From Agroathelia rolfsii (lineage: Eukaryota > Basidiomycota > Agaricomycetes > Amylocorticiales > Amylocorticiaceae), in the NCBI GenBank assembly GCA_018343915.1, contig JABRWF010000006.1, positions 1,054,001 through 1,118,000 on the forward strand: 64,000 bases of DNA. The letters are read 5' to 3'. The notes beneath the pieces were generated by a model. That model searched no databases and had not been told where the DNA came from. It was given only the letters and a program-made list of their open reading frames with translations. Positions 10,826 through 21,140 of the stretch are shown piece after piece (position 1 is the stretch's first letter; every line of letters begins with the position of its first letter). Both the position numbers and the translations under genes were made by a program.

Positions 10826-13800
10826 ATGTCTGCCATGACGACTACAACGACAACAGCGCTACCAGTAAATCCAACCACGCCGGCCTACTCTGACGATGTG
10901 GAATGGATCACGGCATATCTCACGATCCACATGCTCAGTGCCCCAAGCAGGCGCTACTCGTACATTTTCTGGATAGCAGTCTTGTTCGTCTTCGTCATCT
11001 TTGGGCTCCTGCACTGGACTGGCTCCAGAGGAGGCGCTCTCGGTGCATACTGGTACAGGTGGGCACTCAGGCGCAGGACCATTGGCAAGGAGAAAATCAG
11101 GAAGAAGGGCGATACCAGGTTGCAGCCTACGACACTGCCATCCAACTCCCAGATTCTCTGTCTCTCTGTCATCTTCATCGCGTCCATGGTCTTCTGCTTC
11201 GTAGGCCCAGATTACATTGCCCCTGGCCTCAAGGTCTGGCAGTTCTATCGACGTGGTGAGGCGGGCACCAACTTCCCCATTGACAAGCGGGAATCCTTCA
11301 ATACCGACCTTTTCACCCAATGGCAACCCCAATACACGATTAACAAGGCCTGGTGGACATCCGGAGGCCGGACGGGTCTACTAGCGTTTACTCTATTTCC
11401 TCTCTGTATCCTCTTCGCGCTCAAAGCGCCTCCCTTTGCTCTTTTTGCAATTTCTTTTATGGTCCAGTATTATTTCGACAAACTTGCCTGGCTACACAGA
11501 TGGACAGGCAGGCTCACTTGGTTCATCACCGCTCTTCATGTGGCACTCTGGAGTGCTCAACTAGCACAAGATCGGCGCACAGGAGGCGATACAATAGCGT
11601 ACGACTACGCTTGGATGTATCAAAAGTTTATCTTTGGATGGACTGTGCGTACTATCATTATCATTACTCCCACTATCCCTCCATAACGGAAGAGAGCATG
11701 TAACAAAGACGTCATCATCTAATCTACATCTATGACGCACACACAGGCATTTGGGCTCATGACTCTCTTGATTCTTCTCTCGCTTGCCCCGATTCGGAGA
11801 AAGTACTATGAATTCTTTTATGCCGCACACGTTATCTTGGTGCCAGCAACGCTGATCATGTCCGCGCTTCATCATCCACCCGTGTGGTGGTGGTGCTGGG
11901 CCGCGCTCGGGCTCTGGATTGGCGAGCGGATCTGGCGCGCGACGTGGTGGCTGAGTACGAACGGTTTCATGGGTGGCAAGAGCAACTTTACCCCCGCCCA
12001 GCTTGCGGCCGCTGCCAATCTAGGAAAGGTGGAACACTGGGAGATGAAGCCACTGGCAGCTCCAGCAGCTGCTCTATTGGAATCACAAGCGTTCCCGCTA
12101 CCTGCCTACGCAGGAGGCAGCGGCGTAGCCACGACCGATTCCAGTCCACGAGACAGCACCGACTCCTCCCCGCGCCACCACTACCCATCCCACAACGGCC
12201 CGCATCATCGCCCAACGCTTAGCCATCCATCAGAACACCACTTCGTCAATGCGACATCCTCTTACGTCCCCCCTCCAGGCTACGCCCTCGCAGAACTCGT
12301 CGCGGGCAGCACCGTCCGGTTGCGGTTCATCACGCCCGGTTTCCTGCCCTGGGCGCCGGGACAACACTTCCTGATCACCATCCCCGCCGTTTCACGCACG
12401 ACATCGCATCCGTTCACATGTGCAAGCATCTGCGACGAGCAGGCGCCGACGGACGCGGGACGTGAGATGCTGATGTTCGTGCGCGCCAAGCAGGGGTGGA
12501 CAAAGGACCTCTGGGACACCGTCGTCAAGCTCCTCGCGCGGGGCCAGACGCACGCGCCGTCGGACCACCCGCCAGAGGGATACCCCACACCGTCGAAGGG
12601 TGTGTTGATGCGCATCTATGTCGACGGGCCGTTCGGGAGTGCGGCGAGAGCGAGATGGGCAGAGCATTCAACAGTTTTGATCGTCGTTGGGGGATCTGGG
12701 GTCAGTTTTGGGCTGGCGGTGCTGCAGTATACGTGTATGTGTCTCGCGGGGAGGGATGGGCGTTATCTTGGCGCCAGGCCTGGTGGTTGGGGCATGAAGG
12801 GCTTTTTGATGAGACGTGTGCGGTTTGTGTGGATCGTTCGCGATTTTTGTGAGTTGGTTCTTCGTGAAATTATTGGATGATTGAATGACTGAACACACAA
12901 AAAAAATTAGCACATATTCAGTGGTGTGCATCAATCTTGCGACGGTGCATGGCCATGGTGCCCGCACCAGGGCTGCAGATCGACATCTTCGTGACGAACT
13001 TCAAGAGTCTGCCTGTGTTGCCTCCTAGACAGCCACCCCCAGATCGACCATGGACCACTTCCACCTTTAGTCAGACCAGCACGCTCGTCGAGACACCCGA
13101 CGGGCACCTCGCCCCACCCGTTCCCCAGTTCGCGCGCGGCCGGAGTACGGATCGTAATGATAGTCAAAGTCACAGCCGGTCAAGCTCCGTTGACTCGACT
13201 GACTCATGCATATCGGCGACGGACCACCTTGTGGATCTGAGCTACTATACAGGTGAATATAAGGGAGACGGAGAGGCGGATATTGCGCATCGTGATAATC
13301 TGGTCGATTTGACAAATTGGGATGGGGATGATGACTCGGCGTTGCCGGGTGAGGAGGATCTCAGTCGGACGGTACGCAAGGTGGGAAAGGTGCGGAGGGC
13401 GAATTCGCGTAGGGTGATGAAGGCGGAGCGAGCCAAGATGGAGTTGAATGCGGCGGTACACGGACAGGACGGGGGGATTGGTATTGGCACGCTCATGACG
13501 CATCTGGAAGAGGAGGAGGAAGAGGAAGAGGAAGAAGATTCTCGCCGTCATTCGGCAAAGAAGAAATCTTGGGTGCCGTACACCCAGCACACCGGACCTA
13601 ACTCGAAGCGACTGTCTACACAAAGATTGTTATCCAACGCAGGCGAGTTTGCAAGTTTGGACAGCTCATTGCATGATCGAGTCCTACGGGCTCAGAGCCC
13701 TCCCAACGCTTCAGCGTCTCAGGGACCATGGACCACCACTCGCACGAGCATTGAACGTGATCTTGGGGCATCAGATTCGATCCGCACACAGTTATTCCAT

Positions 13801-14478
13801 TCCGATGCGCACCATCATGCCGAGCATACTTTGTCGCCCCTCAATCCTCATGGCGATCACACGGATGCTCCACATAATAGGGCGCCTTCACCGCTCCGAT
13901 CCCCCGTTTCGCCCTGGTCCGACAGTCACTCCACCGTTTACTCCCCTTCGATTCATGTGCACAGCGATGGACGATCATCCATGCATCTCAGTATCCGCGA
14001 GCTGATGCCCCGTAGTGGGAAAGGCAAGCACGGCGAGGAGGTGACCCTTGAACCTGACGAACAGGAGATGGCCGACATTGATGTTGTATCGGAGAGAACC
14101 CGTCCTGGCAAGCCGCTCATTGATAAGATACTTGCAGAGGAGGTGGAAAAAGCCAAGGGCTCCGTTGTTGTGGCTTGTGAGTATAGTCATTCAAGACTGA
14201 ATAATGAAATACCGCTTCTCCGCGCTAGTGCTTTCCCACTCCTTTCTCTTCTTCTGCTCCTTTCTGTATTGCCTGGTTCCCTTCTGTTTCTCTAAGTCTC
14301 ATGACGATAACGATTGATGAACTGATTGGTTTCTCCCTTTCCCCTTTTAGGCTGTGGACCTACATCACTAAACCAGATCGTTCGTAAAGCGATATGTTCC
14401 CAGATCAACCCGGACCGCATACGACGTGGCGACATGCGAGGTTGGATTGCTCTTGTCTCTGAAGACTTCGAGTATTGA
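10826..14478 (+). CDS. ferric/cupric reductase transmembrane component (FRE family)
   Basis: Plasma-membrane flavocytochrome that moves electrons from NADPH through FAD and two haems to extracellular Fe(III) or Cu(II). The ATG at 10826 opens a 272-codon first exon with several helices. Candidate haem-ligand histidines lie in LHRWTGRLTWFITALHVALW and, in the next exon (from 11747), in FYAAHVILVPATLIMSALHH. The FAD-contact motif HPFTCASI is near 12411 and the pyridine-nucleotide glycine motif VGGSGVSFGL near 12685. The frame then crosses an intron (12850-12910) to HIQWCASILRR and IDIFVTNFKSLP. After a very long polar insertion rich in Ser, His and Asp, with a run of ten Glu near 13507-13536, the last exon supplies ACCGPTSLN, the usual C-terminal CGP element, and ends WIALVSEDFEY at TGA 14476-14478. 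The insertion of nearly 400 residues splits the NADP-binding domain. ATX1 lies just upstream. Confidence 0.9.
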
Positions 14479-15126
14479 ACAATCAAGAAAAAGCTCTCTT
14501 CTATTTTCTTTTTCTTTTCTTTCTGCGGATTTTGACTCTTTCTTGTAATGATGATGATTTTCATGGCCTCTTGTTTCCTTAATTTTACAATAATGGACAT
14601 TAGTACATGGATATGTTTCGACCTTTCTGCTCTTATTCGTTCTTTGTGGCTTTTTTTTTTCTTGTTGATATCTACATCATCACACACACGCATACATAAA
14701 GTGGTATAGAACTGAACCACTCTGTATGACAACGTAAAGTAATTTTTTTTGGAATGATGTTTTCTTGCTGTACATGTAGATTTCTTGCTGCTTTACTCTT
14801 ATAAAACGAGGAATGTGATATGCTATTCATATGCTAGACTTGAACTTTGCGGTTATTCGCATATCGGACATACTTCGGACATGCAAACACGGACGGAAGC
14901 AAACATTTTCGAACGAGTTCGCTGTAACCACCGGTACCAGTCCAGACCAAAATCTGTCCCTCTTCTTTGGCCCATTTATCAAGGGACCCTGCTGTCCCGT
15001 CGATTTGAGAGGATCAACAAACTGTTTGCTAATACTCTCTTGTGCTCTCTGCGCCGGCGCAATCAAATTATTACCCATTCAATACTACGGCGACTGCTGG
15101 TGACCTCTACAAACAGTACTATCATT
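14479..15126. other. intergenic region with an open frame leading into PUS4
   Basis: The left part is T-rich 3' UTR of the reductase. From 14881 an ATG-initiated frame without stops runs directly into the PUS4 start at 15127, adding 82 Arg-rich residues. This may be a longer PUS4 N-terminus rather than non-coding DNA. Confidence 0.4.
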
Positions 15127-16514
15127 ATGCCCAAGGCAACTATATCCTCCTTCCCAGTCTCTGGCCTATTCGCCATCAACAAGCCCTCTGGACCTACCTC
15201 TATGTCCATTATAAATGAAATCGGCAAGCTTATATCTAACTCACGACTGTTTGTTGAGGAAAGCGTGCTTAAGCAGCAAGAGGACGAGCAAGGGGCAGGG
15301 AAGAAAAAGAGGCGTGGACGAGGAAAGGGCAAGCATGGTAATGTCGTCAAGATTGGTCAGGGGGGTACGCTTGATCCCTTGGCGGATGGTGTGCTAGGTA
15401 TAAGCCGGCAACTTTCATTTGATTGCCCCTTGGGCTGATGTAATTATCCATGCCCGTCCATAAAAGTCATCGCTGTTGGAAGAAAGGCTACAAAGAACTT
15501 GAGCACGTATCTAGAAGGTGTCAAAGCGAGTGTGTCAGATTACGTGGAACTGGCCATACCCTTCTAATGTTCATTTATTCGTTGAAATTTAGGAATACCG
15601 GACAACATGTCTCCTGGGATGCGAGACAGACTCATATGATAGCGAGGGTAAAACCGTCCGCCTCGCCCCATGGCACCATGTCACGCGGGAACAGGTCGAA
15701 GCCGTTTTACCCCAATTCCGTGGGGAGATTGAACAAACGCCTCCAATGTACGTATTATAACGTGTGAACCAACCATGCAATAAAAATATAAAGCCCCCTA
15801 TCTATGTAATGCACAGACAGTAGCTGATGGTTTTGCGACGGCTATAGATTCTCGGCATTGAAAATGGATGGGAAGCCGCTGTATGAATACGCACGTGAGG
15901 GCAAGCCATTGCCTCGGCCCATTGAGAAGCGCAAGGTGACTATCTCCGAGCTGGAGGTGACGAGCTGGCTCGGCAGCGAGCATATCTTCCACTGGCCAGA
16001 GAAAAGGTTCACCGAGGAGGAACAAAAAGCACTTGAGAACACGCTTAAGAGTGTCGAAGCCGATGCCAAAGTCGTGGATCAGCCGGATTTATTGGTGATA
16101 GAGACGGAGGAGACGAAGAAGGCGAGTGCATCCGAGCCTGTGCCAGAAGGACAGCAAAGCTCCGATGATGCTGCGAATAATGCGAGTCAAGCGGCAGCAG
16201 AGTCTGCTGTTACTCCGACTGCGTTTGGGCTTCGAATGACTGTATCTGGCGGCACCTACGTGCGTTCGATCGTGCACGACCTTAGTCACGCGGTGGGGTC
16301 TGCTGGACATGTCGTCACTTTGACACGGTCGGTACAAGGCAAGTTTGCCCTTGATCCCCCGCAAGAAGATCCCAGTATCAAGGGTTGCATTCCCTGGCGG
16401 GTTTTTGAGCGTGCCTTAGTTGATGTCGGTCCACGGGATGAGGATGGTTGGACCGAATGGGAGCGAGAAGTCCTGGATAAGCTAGAAATCGTCGATGATG
16501 GTAATGATAAATAA
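15127..16514 (+). CDS. PUS4: tRNA pseudouridine-55 synthase (TruB/Pus4 family)
   Basis: Converts uridine 55 of tRNA T-loops to pseudouridine in nucleus and mitochondria. From the ATG at 15127 the order is SGLFAINKPSGPTSM (TruB N-terminal motif), a Lys/Arg-rich loop, then GQGGTLDPLADGVL near 15357 with the catalytic aspartate. Spliced exons give VIAVGRKATKN, then YRTTCLLGCETDSYDSEG, then [20 protein letters not shown]. A polar insertion of about 60 residues (TEETKKASASEPV region) precedes the final TruB motif GGTYVRSIVHDLSHAVGS. Stop at 16512-16514. Three introns were placed. The second has either a GC donor (GCGAGT at 15526) or a GT donor four bases or so later; both keep frame. An alternative in-frame ATG at 14881 would add an Arg-rich, acid-poor extension resembling a mitochondrial presequence. 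Confidence 0.9.
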
Positions 16515-17370
16515 TTTGTCCGATGAACAGCGGAACGTGTTTATAACAACAGAATAAGTGATTGTATGGATTACGTGTATAGCTCTGTCGCGAGTTGCAT
16601 TGAAGTGTTTTTGGCTTGATTGATGAAATCTTCATGTTCAGGAACTTTGAATTTGAGGCGTGACTTTGTTCACTAATCATCATTGCAAATTGTCCATGTC
16701 CTCATCCATGCATGAGCTCGCTCACGCGCACAAGCGGTACCGATGGCACTAACCTAGATGAATGCCTATCGTCACTGCTGACCTATGCAGGGGTACAGGC
16801 TATCAAAACGTCTGCCTTCTGCTGCAACATGTGTTGGTTCACCGGTGCAACGAATTTGTCGTGGACGGTGCACAAACACAAATCCGGTACGACGCAGGCA
16901 ACACTAATCTAGGCCTGGTTCATACAACTCCAATCGTCGACGCTCCACGTCCGCACGTCCTCATTCCCATTCATCCGAGCCGTTGTCGAGCCACGTTTTG
17001 TTGCAGGAGACGCGCTGCTAAGGCCCGTGGGCGGAAATTTCACACGTCTGTAGTTAAAATTGTAAGCAAATGAATTACTCCGCATCTCGACCGCGAGTAA
17101 AGGACAAAGGAAGGCATCGGCGAGACGAAAATGAACAAGGTTGAACCCGAATGAGAGGTCATTTTTCTCTCTCTCTCGCCAAAGGGAGGAAAGGAACGCG
17201 CGAAACGACCAAACCAATTCGATTACAGCGCCCGGCCCGGCTTCCGGTCTTCGTTTGCCGGGCCGCCTCATCCATTGATCGCCCCGCATTCTTCTGCTTT
17301 AAAAACTCGGTCGGTGGGCTACAACTACCAGTCTGTCTTATCTCTCCCCATCCCTCTACGACGACACAAA
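16515..17370. other. intergenic region and aldolase promoter
   Basis: About 850 bases with no recognised gene. Close to the aldolase ATG a CT-rich initiator-like stretch follows a TTTAAAAA element at about 17299-17306, which could serve as a TATA-like core promoter. Confidence 0.4.
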
Positions 17371-18712
17371 ATGGCCACCAACGGACACACTAACGGTACC
17401 CACGCACACCGCGCTTTGACCCAGGGTATCTATGCTCCCATCCCCACATTTTACGTCGCAGAGACGGAGGACTTGGGTTAGTGCCATCACTGCTAGTTCT
17501 GCCACTGTTAGATTTTAGCTCATTAATCAACGCGTTAAAATTGATCAGACTTGCCCACATTCGAGCAGCATGTCATCCGTGTTGCCCAGGCTGGCGTTAA
17601 CCCGCTCGTAGCAGGTTCGATGGGCGAAGGTGTCCACCTCACCCACTCCGAGCGCAAGCTCCTCATTCAATCTGCTCGCAAGGCCCTCGACTCGATTGGT
17701 TTGAACCACATCCCTATTGTCGCTGGTACCGGCACGGGTAGCACACGGGAAACGATTGAGCTCTGCAAGGAGGCTGCTGAAGCTGGTGCAGACTATGCCA
17801 TTGTCATTACCAGTGGATACTTTGCTGGTGTGCTGGCTAACAACAGAAAAGCCGTCAAGGCATTCTTCAAGGAAGTGGCCGAGAAGAGTCCCATTCCCGT
17901 CATGATCTATAACTGTGAGTGTTGATCCGTCGGACTCTAGTTAGCTATTCTTTGATGCTGACTGAACTTCTTTTTTCATCATCCAGACCCTGGTGCCAGT
18001 GGCGGAATCGACATCGATTCTGAGTTGATCACAGAGCTAGCCCAGGAATCCCCTAACCTTTGTGGTGTTAAATTGACGTTGGTGTTTTATTGGTCATCAT
18101 GCCATCATCTTTGCAATTCTGACCGGGACCGACAACAGCTGCGGAAACGTAGGCAAGTTGACTAGGATAGCAAACTTCGTTTCCGATCCCTCCTTCGCAT
18201 CGCAATATCCTCGCTTGAACTCCAACGCACCCTTCCTTGTCCTTGGTGGCTTTATCGATTTCCTCGTTCCATCGGCTTATGTCGACGCCCATGGTGCCAT
18301 CACCGGTCTAGGGAATGTCGCACCGGTGAGTTCTTGATCTCAGCTGCCTTTGCGCATATCAGCAATAAAGAACGGAATCCTGATTTAATCTTTCCTCTTT
18401 CCTCCTTGGTCATTAATATAGCACGCCTGCGCAAAACTCTGGCAGCTCGCTTCCGCTGCCCGGACCGATCTCTCGGTACTTCCCGAGGCGAACCGGCTAC
18501 AGGGCATCGTCGCCCGTGCGGACTTCACCGTTGCCAAGTTTGGCATCTCTGGCACGAAGTGGTTGCTTGAGAAGCTCTACGGCTACGGTGGCGTGCCCCG
18601 CAAGCCCTTGCCCCCCATCGAGCCCGCTGCGGCTGAGGCGCTCTGGTCTCACCCTGATACCATTGCACTCATTCAGGTTGAGCGTGAGCTGAGCGGCAAG
18701 GTGGCAGCATGA
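17371..18712 (+). CDS. DapA/HOGA-family aldolase (4-hydroxy-2-oxoglutarate aldolase-like)
   Basis: Class I aldolase of the dihydrodipicolinate-synthase superfamily, of the fungal group annotated as 4-hydroxy-2-oxoglutarate or 2-keto-3-deoxy-sugar-acid aldolase; pyruvate is the expected product or substrate. The ATG at 17371 (MATNGHTNG) follows a CT-rich leader. Visible elements are QGIYAPIPTFY, GVNPLVAGSMGEGVHLTHSE (the GSxGE phosphate/carboxylate loop), PIVAGTGTGSTRETI, then YNYPG with the catalytic tyrosine across an intron near 17915-17986. GVKLTC has the Schiff-base lysine, followed by a spliced GNVGKL. VLGGFIDFLVPSAYV and GAITGLGNVAPHACAKLW complete the barrel. The stop is TGA 18710-18712. 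Four short introns are frame-compatible. No mitochondrial presequence is evident. The exact substrate cannot be told from sequence. Confidence 0.88.
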
Positions 18713-19228
18713 AGAGTGATGCCAATCTTACGGCCCATACAGACGTTCTATGTTTAACTATATAGGACACGTACGAGGCCAGTGCATTATGCCTTCGCTC
18801 TTCTTAAATTTTCTCTTTCTTTCTTGATCACACATAGCGGGAGCTATTTTTGAATAGTAGACGATGATGATACGAGAACTACAAGCAGAGTTTTTTTTTA
18901 TGTGACTTTATCAAGTTAACCAACACACCTTGTACCCATAGCTAGACCTTATTACGATTTTTTGTTACATAAATATTTTTTCTTTAAAAAGGTCTAATCA
19001 TAACATGAAAACCTAGTTCGATTTCGTGGGGCTAGCTTTTTTTGTGGAGCGTTTTAGGGTGCATATATCAAAGAGGATTATCTATCCTTCCCTAACAAAG
19101 AGGATGTACCTCTACATAAGTGGCAATGTTACGACGTTCAAGCTCTACCTTGAGTGCAAAAATTTCTGGGAGTGATTATCCACAGAGGAGGATGCACTTG
19201 GAAAAATACAAAACGCAGAGCTTAACAG
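18713..19228. other. intergenic AT-rich stretch
   Basis: Contains the 3' UTR of the aldolase gene and T-rich tracts. No gene seen. Confidence 0.4.
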
Positions 19229-19233
19229 AAAAA
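19229..19233 (-). terminator. Pol III terminator of tRNA-Glu
   Basis: Five A on the plus strand give TTTTT on the transcribed strand, two bases past the tRNA 3' end. This is the normal RNA polymerase III stop signal. Confidence 0.75.
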
Positions 19234-19235
19234 TA

Positions 19236-19322
19236 TTCGGATACGGGGAATCGAACCCCGAGCTGCCGCGAACAGACTCTCTGAATGAGAGGCGGCAATG
19301 TTAGCCATTACACCATATCCGA
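19236..19322 (-). tRNA. tRNA-Glu (anticodon CTC) with a short intron
   Basis: On the minus strand the acceptor arms TCGGATA and TATCCGA pair over seven bases, with discriminator A. The A box (TGGTGTAATGGCTA) and B box (GGTTCGATTCC) are canonical and the T stem CGGGG/CCCCG is perfect. The anticodon stem GCCGC/GCGGC flanks the loop C-T-CTC-A, then an intron of 15 bases, then the last loop base. Removing the intron leaves 72 bases, a normal length. The intron contains GAG, able to pair with the anticodon as tRNA-splicing endonuclease substrates do. Decodes GAG. Confidence 0.93.
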
Positions 19323-19967
19323 GCTGATTGCTCGAGGCCATCAGATGATAGGACAGTGCGTTTGGTTGGAGGGCATTGTTTGGAGAGGAAGAGGGAAGGA
19401 ATCCAAAGATGGATGAGCAAGCACAGGCACAAGAATGAATGAAGATAGGATCAATTTGGTCAAGATAAGTATATCTGCGAGTGGTCGCTGAGGTGGTCAT
19501 ATCAGAGGATACGACATGACAGGAAAGAATGGACTCGTGACCGAATCCTACATGCACCTTCCACCTAAGCGATATCTAAAGCGATAATGTTCCTACCAGA
19601 GCTTATAAATGCACAAACAAACACCTAGGGTTAGTGCCACTGGCACGGCTTCCAACCACTGACTCAAAAGAAATGCGAGGACCCCAGAGCGACAGCAACA
19701 ACTTAGTATCATATTATAAAAAGGACTGTGTCAACAGCGTTAAGAGCATAAAAAAAGTAAATCATGTGTACATCAATGTACGAAAGGTATCGTTGATCGA
19801 AAAAGACCAAGTAAAATTCAAGAAATGCGCATTAACCGGCAGCTCAGCTACCAAATCGAAACTTGCTTTCTATTTTAAGAACCAATCTTCGAGGCTTTAA
19901 CTGATTAGGCACTGTAGACAGAAACATAAATGAGTATATAGCTTGAGAGAGCACATATAGTTCTTAG
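19323..19967. other. intergenic region between tRNA-Glu and the secreted-protein gene
   Basis: No convincing gene. A short Lys-rich open frame (about 19634-19900) lacks an ATG start at its beginning and any family resemblance. The right end must be the 3' UTR of the minus-strand gene. Confidence 0.4.
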
Positions 19968-21140
19968 TTAGAAAGAAGCAGAGCCAGAGGGAGCAGGCGG
20001 GATCGAGCCGGTAGGCTTGGGGAGATCGGAGAACGAGAACGATCCGGTTGGCCTGGGGCGACGAGAGTATGAGCCCGTCGGCCTGGGTGGATGTGAGAAG
20101 GAGCTGAACTGTGCTCCGCTAGCGCCGTTATTGACGCTGTCGTTACCACTAGGAGGGAAAGCGGGTCCACCACCAGCTCCCTGAGGCACACCTGATGGCT
20201 GGGGTTGTCCAGATAGGGCGGAGCCGCTAGGGAATGGAGGAGCGGAGAAGCTACCGCTCGGGAAGGGCACAGGAGCCGAACCACTCGGGAATGGAGGGGC
20301 AGAGAAACCGATTCCGGAGGGAAGAGGAGTAGAAGAGAAGCTAGGATCCACCTCGTCGCGTTTGGAAGCGTTCGACGGCTGAGGCGGTGGAAGGGAGAAG
20401 GACGCGGATCCAGAAGGCTTGGGGCGAGGGGGGTGAGAGAACGAGAAGCCGGCATCACCAGGGCCATCAGCTGAGGGAGTACCAGATGGGTGCGGGTGGC
20501 CAGAATGAGGATGGCCGCTGAAGCTGGGCTTGGGCGGGTGCGAGAAGCTCGCGCTCACTCCAGCACGGGCCACTTTGGAAGCGTGAGAAGGCTTGGGATG
20601 GTGGTGAGAGAAGGACACCGATCCACTAGGCTTAGGATGGGGGTGATGAGAGAATGAGAAGCTGGCGCCGCCAGGACCATCGACTGAGGGGGCGTCAGAT
20701 GGGTGCGGGTGTCCAGAGTGAGGATGACCGCTGAGGCTGGGCCTGGGTGGGTGCGAGAAGCTTGCACTGACTTCTGCACGAGCTGCATTAACAGCATGAG
20801 AGGGCTCTGAGGGTGCAGAGAAAGGAAGTGATCCAGTAGGCTTGGGTGGGAGAGAGAAAGAAAGGGAGCCAGTAGGCTTGGGATGACCAGAGAATGGGAA
20901 GGAGCTAAAATCAACGCTCTCTCCCTGTCCCGGCTGAGGGAACCCAGATGGGTGCGGGTGTCCCGAGAATGCACTAGGCAAAGCCGAAGGAGAGAAGCTC
21001 TGAGAAGGAGGGGGAGGGAAAGAGAAAGATGGCTCCGCAAGCGAAGCAGAGTCAGCTGGGACGCCGCCATTGACGGGTGCAGCAATGACTTGAGCCATGA
21101 GGGCAAGAGAAACCAAAGCGAGCAAGGATTTGTTGAACAT
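19968..21140 (-). CDS. secreted Pro/Ser/Gly/His-rich repeat protein, 390 aa
   Basis: Intronless frame from the ATG at 21138-21140. The first 20 residues (MFNKSLLALVSLALMAQVIA) form a clear signal peptide with cleavage likely before APVNG. The remainder has almost no hydrophobic core: it is made of FSHPP(R/K)P, SGHPHPSG, PPFPSGSA and PRPTGS motifs. Two long units of about 70 residues (125-195 and 196-264) are direct duplications, each preceded or ended by a basic site (NAAR-AEV, KVAR-AGV, ASKR-DEV). The last is a canonical Kex2 site, so peptides could be released in the secretory pathway. No GPI signal or enzyme domain is visible. It could be a cell-wall structural protein, a matrix or adhesive protein, or a repeat precursor. 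His-rich blocks could bind metal, which is inference. A TATAAAAG box lies about 175 bases upstream of the ATG, suggesting strong expression. Confidence 0.82.
   Translation of the reverse strand: MFNKSLLALVSLALMAQVIAAPVNGGVPADSASLAEPSFSFPPPPSQSFSPSALPSAFSGHPHPSGFPQPGQGESVDFSSFPFSGHPKPTGSLSFSLPPKPTGSLPFSAPSEPSHAVNAARAEVSASFSHPPRPSLSGHPHSGHPHPSDAPSVDGPGGASFSFSHHPHPKPSGSVSFSHHHPKPSHASKVARAGVSASFSHPPKPSFSGHPHSGHPHPSGTPSADGPGDAGFSFSHPPRPKPSGSASFSLPPPQPSNASKRDEVDPSFSSTPLPSGIGFSAPPFPSGSAPVPFPSGSFSAPPFPSGSALSGQPQPSGVPQGAGGGPAFPPSGNDSVNNGASGAQFSSFSHPPRPTGSYSRRPRPTGSFSFSDLPKPTGSIPPAPSGSASF
20349..20768 (-). repeat. tandem duplicated coding unit (2 x about 70 codons)
   Basis: Two adjacent in-frame units in the secreted protein gene, each opening with SASFSHPP and containing SGHPHSGHPHPS, a DGPG motif and KPSGS. 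They are similar at both DNA and protein level, so the duplication is fairly recent. A shorter related block precedes them. Confidence 0.75.

Noticed and set aside
19634..19900. 88-codon Lys-rich frame
   Set aside because: It begins at a non-ATG codon, is AT-rich, has no family, and sits in the 3' flank of the secreted-protein gene.
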